A stretch of 42,830 nucleotides of DNA from a virus: IMG/VR virus record IMGVR_UViG_3300032401_001536, positions 1 through 42,830 of that record. One strand, given 5' to 3'. A program made the position numbers and the translations under genes. Below, piece by piece: positions 1 to 7,500 of this stretch. Below the pieces are notes generated by a model, which worked only from the letters and a program-made list of their open reading frames with translations, was not told the origin of the DNA and did not search any database. The number at the start of each line of letters is the position of its first letter. The first letter of the stretch is position 1.

Positions 1-707
1 GTATTTCTGGTTATAGTGCCTACTCGGGATATTCTGGGATATCTGGTTATTCAGCATATAGTGGCTATTCAGGAAGGTCTGGATATAGTGGTTATTCTGG
101 AATTGGAACATCTGGTTATTCTGGAATTGGAACATCTGGTTATTCTGGAATTGGAACATCTGGATGGTCTGGTTTTAGCTCACAGGTTTTAGGTCCTACA
201 GGCTTGGATGGAACGTCTGGGTATAGTGGCTACTCTGGATATAGTAGCGCTGTTTTAGGAAAGTCTGGTTATAGTGGCCATTCTGGTATTGGGACTTCTG
301 GATATAGCGGTTATTCTGGAGCTGGTATATCTGGATACTCTGGATATAGTTCCTACCATCAGCCTACGATAGTTTTTGGAATTCCAGGAACTTTAACAGT
401 AGGAAGTAAAATAACGGTTTCTTTTGTAGTGCCCTTTACTTGTGTAATTACTAAAGCGTATGCCTATATTAGAACGGCTCCTACTGGATCTGCTGTTATT
501 TTTGATATTCTAAAAAATGACATATCTCTTTGGAGTGTAACTCCTGGTAATAGGATCCAGATAGCTGCAGGTGGGTATTCTGGTGTACAAACTAGTTTTG
601 ACACAACTAGTTTGGTAGAAGGAGATAGGCTAGATATAAATACTGTTCAAGTTGGTACTACTATTGCTGGAGCTAATGCTACTGTGCAGTTAAAGGTGAC
701 ACGATAA
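1..707 (+). CDS. Tail fibre with Gly-X-Ser repeats and C-terminal head (5' partial)
   Basis: The reading frame is open from base 3, so the gene starts before the window. Bases 3-350 encode collagen-like Gly-X-Y triplets, mostly GYS, GIS and GYSAYS, with three tandem GIGTSGYS units. Bases about 355-704 encode a non-repetitive, beta-rich C-terminal domain of about 115 residues with no proline-rich or catalytic signature. I read it as a fibre shaft with a distal receptor-binding or capping head. The head resembles the C-terminal part of the fibre at 35891-36589 (shared pattern of Tyr-Ala followed by a Thr-x-x-x-Gly-Ala-Ile/Val-x-x-x-Ile-x-Lys strand). The next gene starts one base after its stop, so the two are probably translationally coupled. 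The fibre role is inferred from repeats and context. Confidence 0.8.
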   Translation, partial: ISGYSAYSGYSGISGYSAYSGYSGRSGYSGYSGIGTSGYSGIGTSGYSGIGTSGWSGFSSQVLGPTGLDGTSGYSGYSGYSSAVLGKSGYSGHSGIGTSGYSGYSGAGISGYSGYSSYHQPTIVFGIPGTLTVGSKITVSFVVPFTCVITKAYAYIRTAPTGSAVIFDILKNDISLWSVTPGNRIQIAAGGYSGVQTSFDTTSLVEGDRLDINTVQVGTTIAGANATVQLKVTR

Positions 708-1448
708 ATGACGACGGCTTATATTAGACCAATCGGACCAGGAGATGAAACTGGGGGTCTTCAGCAATATCCTAGTTCTGGTTTCCATTGGGATAAGGTG
801 GATGAAGTAGTGTCGGATGGTGCTGCTACATACGTCAGCTCCTTTCGTTTGGGATGGCTGCGTGATCTATATGAGCTAGGGTATGCAAGTCGAATGGGTA
901 CTATAAACTGGATAAAGGTATGGATGGTTCTTTCTACAGACAATGTTAGCTATGATGGAAAAACAGTAATTAAAACAGGTGGTACGGTGTATGAAGGGCC
1001 TGCTCATCAATGTCCTTCTGCTGGTCCTTGGTATTCTTTTTCTCAGGAGTATGTGGTAAATCCAAAAACTGGAGTTGCCTGGACCTGGGATGATATTAAT
1101 GTCTTGCAGGCAGGAGTAAGTCTAAGTGCAGGTTTACTCACATATATATACTGTACACAAGTTTATGTTGAGATAAATTCTTCGCCAGATCCCTCTGGTT
1201 ACCCAACCTGTGTGTGTGATTTGGTTGAATATAATTGGAGCTGTTCTTGTTTTTCAACATGCTATGGGCAAGGATGTACTTGTAACAATGCACTTTATGG
1301 TGTAGGTTCATGTAAAGGAGATACTTCTTGCGCTTGTTTTTTTATGTGTTACGAACAGACTTGTACGAGTTGTTATAATACCTCTTATAACGTAGCCTGT
1401 CAATGTGATATGATGAAGTATGCTCCTGGAAGCTGGTTGTTTTATTAA
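708..1448 (+). CDS. Virion surface protein with cysteine-rich C-terminal tail (putative radical-SAM substrate)
   Basis: 246 residues in two parts. Residues 1-160 look like a beta-sandwich of the kind seen in phage tail and adhesin proteins; the stretch NPKTGVAWTWDDINVLQAGV and a final CTQVYVEI strand are typical. Residues 168-233 hold 15 cysteines arranged as repeats of CxCx3CYx3CTC followed by Asn and Tyr, ending in YAPGSW. The same unit makes up the whole 62-residue protein at 36598-36786. ATG follows the upstream fibre stop directly, with AAGGTG about ten bases upstream. The next gene is a radical-SAM/SPASM enzyme, which makes this a candidate substrate. Alternatives are a metal-binding or disulfide-rich tip. 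The C-terminal function is not known to me. Confidence 0.75.
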   Translation: MTTAYIRPIGPGDETGGLQQYPSSGFHWDKVDEVVSDGAATYVSSFRLGWLRDLYELGYASRMGTINWIKVWMVLSTDNVSYDGKTVIKTGGTVYEGPAHQCPSAGPWYSFSQEYVVNPKTGVAWTWDDINVLQAGVSLSAGLLTYIYCTQVYVEINSSPDPSGYPTCVCDLVEYNWSCSCFSTCYGQGCTCNNALYGVGSCKGDTSCACFFMCYEQTCTSCYNTSYNVACQCDMMKYAPGSWLFY

Positions 1449-1481
1449 GGAGCTGAAATGATTAAGAAGGAGGATATGAAT

Positions 1482-3122
1482 ATGAGTAATTTGCCTATTA
1501 CGCATGCTTCGCTAAATCTTACGCAATCTTGTGATTTGAACTGTAGTTATTGTTTCAATCATTCTAAAACATCCAAACGGATGACTTTTGAAACTGGAAA
1601 GAAATGTATTAACTTTATTTTATCTAATGCTCAAGAGGCTAATGTTAATCAGCTTAGTGATAGGAGAAGGTATTCGGAGATAAGTTTTTGGGGTGGTGAA
1701 CCTTTGCTAGAATGGGAACTAATGAAGAATCTGGTGCTATATGCTGAGGATACTATTTATAAAGATGTTTTGGTAGGATTTGGTGGGACAACCAATGGTG
1801 TACTGCTTACAGAGGATAAACTTGGTTTTCTAAGTGAGCACAGAGCTTTTTTTATGGTTAGTTTGGATGGTACTCAAGAAACTCATGACAAGTACAGAAG
1901 GATGGGAAATGTAGGTTCTCATTCTATAATAATGAAAAATATGGAAAAGGTTTTAGAACGATGGCCGTTTTGTAGAGTGAGGATGAGCCCTTATGCGGAA
2001 GGAATACATAGATTTTGTGAAGACATTAAATATCTAGTAAGTCATGGAATTAATAATATTATGTTCAGTCCAGTTTATGAATCAGAGTGGAATGAGGATA
2101 GGTGGAACGTTTGGGAACAGCAGTGTTATGCTGTAGTAGATTTTATAGCTGAAAAGCGTAAACAAGGAGTTATGGTAGAGGTTGAGCATTTCAAGTCTTA
2201 CGCTCAACCTAGTTGGCAAAAGTATCCCTGTGGAGCAGGAAGGCATTACTGTTTAACAGGGGATACTAGTGTTTCTTCACTTAATGGAACTGAGATTTTA
2301 CTAAAGGATTTAGTGGATAAAGAGAACTTTTGGGTTTATTCCTGTAAAGAGGATGGTGAAATAGTTCCTGGTAAAGTTAATAGAGTTTGGAAAACTGGAA
2401 CTAAGTCAGTTATTAAAGTTATGTTAGACAATGGTGAATTTTTTAAGTGTACAGAAGATCATTTACTAATGGTAAGGGAGGGGACTTACAAAGAAGCAAA
2501 GGATTGTCTGGATGAAAGTTTAATGCCTTTAAGAAAAGAATGGTTTAGAACTGATAGAAGTGTACCCTGGAAAGAATTTTATCAGCAACAGAAAGCTACT
2601 AATCATAAAGTAATTAAACTAGAATATGCTGGTTATGAAGATGTTTATGATATGGAAATCGAGAAGTATCACAATTTTGCTTTAACTGCTGGAGTGTTTG
2701 TTCATAACTGCGGTTTTGACACAGAGGGAGAGATTTTTATTTGCCACCGATTTTCCAAATTTGATGATGATAGGCCCTGGCAGCAAAAAGAGGGTTGTAT
2801 TGGTCATGTGGATCATGGAATTACTAAACCAGAAGTTAGGGATAAGCTTCTAAATTTTAATCCAGTAGGGTGTGATAAAGGTATATGCTCATCTACTCCG
2901 TGTCGAGGTGGCTGCCCAGCTGTAAATGCAGATTTGACAGGTGATCTTAGCACTCCGTCCAAGTTGATTTGTAGGTATGTAGCTTTACAAACTAGAGTGT
3001 CGGAGTATTATAAAAAGAAAGTGGTAGAGAAGACCACGACTCCGCAGCAAGTTATGGAAACTATTAAAAATCTAGAAACAACGGTGCTGCAGTTGGAGGG
3101 TCGTCTAAAAATAATGTCTTAA
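1482..3122 (+). CDS. Radical-SAM/SPASM enzyme interrupted by an intein
   Basis: The protein begins ITHASLNLTQSCDLNCSYCF, with the CxxxCxxC [4Fe-4S]/SAM motif at residues 17-24, followed by the SAM-binding FWGGEP motif. This resembles anaerobic sulfatase-maturase and peptide-maturase enzymes. After the intein (residues 257-409) the C-terminus has SPASM-type cysteines: Cx12Gx4C across the spliced junction, then GCDKGICSSTPCRGGC and a late Cys in LICRYV, all able to bind auxiliary Fe-S clusters. A short coiled-coil-like tail ends it. I chose ATG 1482 because AAGGAGG (1467-1473) lies 8 bases upstream; ATG 1458 with AAGGAG is a possible longer start adding 8 residues. It directly follows the Cys-rich gene. 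Family-level function is oxidative or thioether modification of peptides; the actual substrate is inferred, and no sulfatase-type CxPxR target was seen nearby. Confidence 0.88.
   Translation: MSNLPITHASLNLTQSCDLNCSYCFNHSKTSKRMTFETGKKCINFILSNAQEANVNQLSDRRRYSEISFWGGEPLLEWELMKNLVLYAEDTIYKDVLVGFGGTTNGVLLTEDKLGFLSEHRAFFMVSLDGTQETHDKYRRMGNVGSHSIIMKNMEKVLERWPFCRVRMSPYAEGIHRFCEDIKYLVSHGINNIMFSPVYESEWNEDRWNVWEQQCYAVVDFIAEKRKQGVMVEVEHFKSYAQPSWQKYPCGAGRHYCLTGDTSVSSLNGTEILLKDLVDKENFWVYSCKEDGEIVPGKVNRVWKTGTKSVIKVMLDNGEFFKCTEDHLLMVREGTYKEAKDCLDESLMPLRKEWFRTDRSVPWKEFYQQQKATNHKVIKLEYAGYEDVYDMEIEKYHNFALTAGVFVHNCGFDTEGEIFICHRFSKFDDDRPWQQKEGCIGHVDHGITKPEVRDKLLNFNPVGCDKGICSSTPCRGGCPAVNADLTGDLSTPSKLICRYVALQTRVSEYYKKKVVEKTTTPQQVMETIKNLETTVLQLEGRLKIMS
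2250..2708 (+). mobile_element. Mini-intein (153 aa) inside the radical-SAM protein
   Basis: The intein starts at Cys (CLTGDTSVSSLNG, block A), has a block B TEDH motif followed by LLMV, and ends with a block F/G sequence finishing VFVHN before an extein Cys. All splicing residues are present: Cys1, TxxH, the penultimate His, terminal Asn and a Cys at +1. At 153 residues there is no room for a homing endonuclease. Splicing joins GAGRHY to CGFDTEG and restores the first SPASM cysteine cluster. The +1 Cys is itself a likely Fe-S ligand, so the enzyme should be inactive until splicing. Confidence 0.92.
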
Positions 3123-3134
3123 AGGGAGAACAAG

Positions 3135-3623
3135 ATGGCTAATATTAAACAGTTTCTTTTACCCTACTTCGTGCAGGGGGCAACAGGGTTGTACTGTAGA
3201 ATTCTACAGATGTCTACTGGCTATTTCTTGGACGACTCAGATGGAATTTTTAGGGTGTCTGCAGTCGATCCCAAAGTACTTATACTAGAATACGCTCCAG
3301 GTACTTCGTTATACTATTTTACTGAGAACCGGACAGTGTGGGCTGATGGAAAATATAGTATTTTTGGGTATGATTCGAGTGACAATCTTTTTGCTGGTGG
3401 AGATCTTTTCATACTGAATGATGCAGAAGTGTCTGAGTCCGATCTGTTGAGCTATATGAGTTTTATTAAGAAAATGGAAGAGGGGGATTGGGTACTTGAT
3501 GATGAGGAAAATACGTGGACTGTTATGGATTCAGATGGGTCTACACCAATTGCTACATTTAACTGTTTTGACAAAGATGGTAACCCAAGTGTTGTGAATA
3601 TCTTTAGGCGAACAAGAGTATAG
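3135..3623 (+). CDS. Hypothetical virion-associated protein
   Basis: 162 residues, beginning MANIKQFLLPYFVQGATGLYCRI, with GGAGAAC upstream. The arrangement Tyr-x-x-x-Gly-x-Thr-Gly-Leu-Tyr-Cys-x-Ile, then an aromatic-rich stretch around residues 50-70 (EYAPGTSLYYFTENRTVWADGKYSIFGYD), resembles small structural proteins found in phage fibre clusters. There is no enzymatic motif, signal peptide or membrane segment. The acidic C-terminal part ends NIFRRTRV. It lies between the radical-SAM gene and a run of small genes leading to the giant fibre, so a fibre-attachment or assembly role is plausible but unproven. Confidence 0.7.
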   Translation: MANIKQFLLPYFVQGATGLYCRILQMSTGYFLDDSDGIFRVSAVDPKVLILEYAPGTSLYYFTENRTVWADGKYSIFGYDSSDNLFAGGDLFILNDAEVSESDLLSYMSFIKKMEEGDWVLDDEENTWTVMDSDGSTPIATFNCFDKDGNPSVVNIFRRTRV

Positions 3624-3631
3624 GAGTAGGC

Positions 3632-3781
3632 ATGTCTGTTATCACAAAAGGATTTGGAGACAGAGGATCTGTTTTGGTTAAGGGGATGGGAACTCCTTGG
3701 CAAGAACTTCTATATAAGATAATTAGGGTTAAAAGCCGGATAGCAAAAACACTTAGCTTGAAGAGTAGAGCTTTGAACTGA
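3632..3781 (+). CDS. Small hypothetical protein (49 aa)
   Basis: ATG 3632 is preceded by AGGAG at a spacing of about 5 bases and starts 8 bases after the previous stop. The product begins MSVITKGFGDRGSVLVKGMG, with two similar halves (ITKGFGDRGS and LVKGMGTP), then a basic tail with many Lys and Arg. Tiny proteins with such a Gly-Phe-Gly repeat recur beside phage fibre genes, and I read it as one of these. No function can be assigned. The spacing and ribosome binding site favour a real gene over chance. Confidence 0.55.
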   Translation: MSVITKGFGDRGSVLVKGMGTPWQELLYKIIRVKSRIAKTLSLKSRALN

Positions 3782-3793
3782 TAGGAGGATCAG

Positions 3794-4072
3794 ATGAATG
3801 TTGCTAAACCTATTTGGGAACTTATGCTGGGGGTGATGAAAAGTCAGCTGAAACTGGCTGAATTTAGATTGGGCGGTAAAGACAACGAATCTTTTCGTTT
3901 TTGGAAAGAGCAGACTATGAATAACTTCTTTGATGGTTCAAAGAAGTTCTTTCAGCAGGGTGTCTCAGATGGGATTTTTGAGAAATGTTCGTGTGATTCA
4001 AACCTTCGTCACGGTTGGGCAGACTGCGAGTTCTGCCATGGATGTGGGTACAAAGACGTACAAAAGAAATAG
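3794..4072 (+). CDS. Hypothetical protein with C-terminal Cys cluster
   Basis: 92 residues, with AGGAGG 5-6 bases before ATG. The first 60 residues are helical and charged (WELMLGVMKSQLKLAEFRLG, then FRFWKEQTMNNFFDGSKKFF). The last 30 hold CSC at residues 67-69 and DCEFCHGCGY at 79-88, a probable zinc-binding knuckle resembling one half of a DnaJ-type zinc domain. No family is recognised. It is followed by a 74-bp spacer with no gene and then the fibre-attachment gene. It may be an assembly factor. Confidence 0.65.
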   Translation: MNVAKPIWELMLGVMKSQLKLAEFRLGGKDNESFRFWKEQTMNNFFDGSKKFFQQGVSDGIFEKCSCDSNLRHGWADCEFCHGCGYKDVQKK

Positions 4073-4146
4073 ATTAGTATGAACCCTGAAACCTGCCTTA
4101 GTTTTCCTGAAATGTGATCTGAAATAAAATAAAAAGGAGTAAAATT

Positions 4147-4515
4147 ATGCCAGGGCGTTATGATATAGTTATCTGCCAAGGGAGTGACTATCTACTACCT
4201 ATCACGGTTTGGTATACTGATAGGACGCCATATAATTTATCTGACTATACGGTTAGAGGACAGATCAGAAAGACTCACAAGTCTCCAACAATAGTAGCTG
4301 ATTTCACCTGCGTAGTTACTGACGCCTCTAATGGAAGTATTTCTATAAGTTTAACTAACGCAATAACGGAAGCTATTCCAGTAGGGGAAAGCGTTTCTGA
4401 TCCTAGAAGTAAATATGTCTACGATATTGAGATAGAAAACACAATTACAGGTTATGTTACTAGGTTGTTGGAAGGATTTGCCACTGTTTCACCAGAGGTT
4501 ACTAGGGAAGAGTAG
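4147..4515 (+). CDS. Fibre-associated beta-sandwich protein
   Basis: 122 residues, starting after AAAAAGGAG. The sequence has an immunoglobulin-like beta pattern common in phage fibre and baseplate-upper proteins: QGSDYLLPITVWYTD, PYNLSDYTVRGQIRK, a DASNGSISISL turn-strand, and KYVYDIEIEN ending with LEGFATVSPEVTRE. This organisation (ligand-like 'QG-D', 'LSGY-V-GQIR', 'YDIE', 'EG---V-PEVTR') is characteristic of small tail proteins encoded just before a fibre. It probably joins the giant fibre encoded 30 bases downstream to the baseplate; the exact contact is inferred. Confidence 0.7.
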   Translation: MPGRYDIVICQGSDYLLPITVWYTDRTPYNLSDYTVRGQIRKTHKSPTIVADFTCVVTDASNGSISISLTNAITEAIPVGESVSDPRSKYVYDIEIENTITGYVTRLLEGFATVSPEVTREE

Positions 4516-4545
4516 AAAGTAGAAAGTGGAAAGTAGGAGTTTAGG

Positions 4546-7500
4546 ATGCCAATCGACGATGTAATCGTTGTTGAGATAGAAAAACAGCAAGAAATTACAG
4601 TTTTAGTAGCTGAAAAAGAACCAGGGATTATTATAACCATTCAGGAGGGGGGTACGACAGCTCCTGGAATACCTGGTGTTTCAGGCTATTCTGGTCCTTC
4701 AGGCTATTCTGGTTTTTATGGGGAATCAGGAACTTCGGGTTATTCTGGATATTCTGGTAAATCTGGTTACTCTGGGCGGGATGGCGTTATTGGTGTAGAT
4801 GGGGTTTCTGGAGTCTCTGGTTATTCTGGAGTCTCAGGTTATTCTGGAGTCTCTGGTTATTCTGGAGTCTCAGGTTATTCTGGTTACTCCGGTGAAGGGT
4901 CTTCTGGTTATTCAGCTTATAGTGGCTACTCAGGGTATTCTGGAATCTCAGGATACTCAGCTTATTCAGGGGGTAGTGGGTATTCAGGTTACAGTGCGGA
5001 GAGTCCAGGTCCTTCTGGTTATTCTGGTTATTCAGGGATCTCAGGTTATAGTGGATATTCTGGTATCTCTGGCTATAGTGCTTATTCAGGTATCTCAGGT
5101 TATTCTGGTTATTCAGGTATAGGAACATCTGGCTATTCAGGTTACTCAAGCATATCTGGTTATTCTGGTTATTCTGGTTACTCTGGTATCTCAGGTTATA
5201 GTGGATATTCTAGTGTATCAGGTTACTCAGGCTACTCAGGAATTTCTGGATATTCTGGTATCTCAGGATATAGTGGATATAGTGGATATTCTGGAATCTC
5301 TGGTTACTCCGGTATCTCAGGTTATTCTGGTTATTCGGGTTACTCTGGAGTAAGTGGATATTCAGCCTATTCTGGTATCTCTGGTTACTCAGGTTATTCC
5401 AGTATCTCAGGTTATAGTGGTTACTCCAGTACTTCTGGTAGTTCCGGGTATAGCGGTTACTCTAGTATTTCTGGATATTCTGGTTACTCTGGTATTTCAG
5501 GGTACTCAGGAGTTTCTGGTTATAGCGGTTATAGTGGGATCTCAGGTTATTCTGGTATCTCAGGATATAGCGGTTATAGTGGGTATTCTGGAAAGTCTGG
5601 GTATAGTGGATATTCTAGTATCTCAGGTTACTCAGGAATTTCTGGTTATTCTGGATACTCAAGTCCTGGAACTTCTGGTTATTCTGGATACTCAAGTCCT
5701 GGAACTTCTGGTTATTCTGGTTATAGTGGTTACTCCAGTACTTCTGGCTATTCGGGTTACTCTGGAGTAAGTGGATATTCAGCCTATTCTGGTATCTCTG
5801 GATATTCGGGTATCTCAGGTTATAGTGGATACTCAGGCATAAGTGGATATTCAGGATATAGTAGTTCCTCTGGATATTCTGGATACTCCAGTCCAGGTAG
5901 TTCTGGATATTCAGGTTACTCAGCTCAACCAGGAGGTTCTTCTGGTTATACAGGTTACTCAGGTTACTCCAGTCCTGGAGAATCTGGATATTCAGGTTAT
6001 TCAGCTCAACCAGGAGGTTCTTCTGGATATTCTGGCTACTCTGGTATTTCTGGTTATTCTGGATATTCTGCTTACTCAGGTATCTCAGGTTATAGTGGTT
6101 ATTCTAGTATTTCAGGTTACAGTGGCTATTCTGGAACATCTGGGTATAGTGGCTATTCAGGCGTAGGGACATCTGGTTATTCTGGTTACTCTAGTATCTC
6201 AGGTTACAGTGGTTACTCTGGTTACTCTGGGATTTCTGGATATAGTGGGTATTCAGGCGTAGGAACTTCTGGATATTCTGGCTACTCTGGGATTTCTGGT
6301 TATTCAGGGTATTCTGCCTACTCAGGAATCTCAGGATATTCTGGTTACTCTAGTATCTCAGGTTACAGTGGCTACTCTAGTATCTCAGGTTACTCAGGTT
6401 ATTCTGGTATTTCTGGTTATTCTAGTATTTCAGGTTACTCAGGCTATTCTAGTATCTCAGGTTACTCTGGAATCTCAGGTTACTCAGGCTACTCTGGTTA
6501 CTCTGGGATTTCTGGTTACTCAGGTTACTCAGGTTACTCTGGGAGATCTGGATATTCTGGCTACTCAGGAATCTCAGGTTATTCTGGAATCTCAGGTTAT
6601 AGTGGCTACTCAGGCTATTCAGGTATTAGTGGATATTCAGCCTATTCTGGTATCTCTGGTTACTCAGGTTATTCCAGTATCTCAGGTTATAGTGGTTATT
6701 CTAGTATTTCAGGTTATTCAGGGTACTCAGGTTTAAGTGGTTACTCAGGTTACTCCAGTCCAGGTAGTTCTGGATATTCAGGTTACTCAGCTCAACCAGG
6801 AGGTTCTTCTGGTTATACAGGTTACTCAGGTTACTCCAGTCCTGGAGAATCTGGATATTCAGGTTATTCAGCTCAACCAGGAGGTTCTTCTGGATATTCT
6901 GGCTACTCTGGTATTTCTGGTTATTCTAGTATCTCAGGTTACTCAGGCTATTCTAGTATCTCAGGTTACTCTGGAATCTCAGGTTACTCAGGCTATTCTA
7001 GTATCTCAGGTTACTCTGGGTATTCTAGTATTTCTGGCTATTCAGGCATCTCAGGTTATAGTGGATATTCTGGAATTTCTGGATATTCTGGTATTTCAGG
7101 ATATAGTGGATATTCTAGTATCTCAGGTTACTCAGGCTATTCTAGTATCTCAGGTTACTCAGGAATCTCAGGTTATTCTGGAATCTCAGGTTATAGTGGC
7201 TACTCTGGTATCTCGGGCTACTCTGGTTATTCCAGTCCAGGAACTTCTGGCTATTCTGGCTATTCTGGAATCTCAGGTTACTCAGGTTATTCTGGTATTT
7301 CTGGTTATTCTAGTATCTCAGGTTATAGTGGCTATTCAAGTATCTCAGGTTACTCTGGAATCTCAGGTTACTCAGGCTATTCTAGTATCTCAGGTTACTC
7401 AGGAATCTCAGGTTACTCTGGATACTCTGGAATCTCAGGTTACTCAGGTTATTCTGGTATTTCTGGTTATTCTAGTATCTCAGGTTATAGTGGCTATTCA

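Noticed and set aside
1482-3122. Sulfatase maturase with a phage sulfatase partner
   Set aside because: The enzyme resembles that family, but no sulfatase or CxPxR/SxPxR target motif was found in the window.
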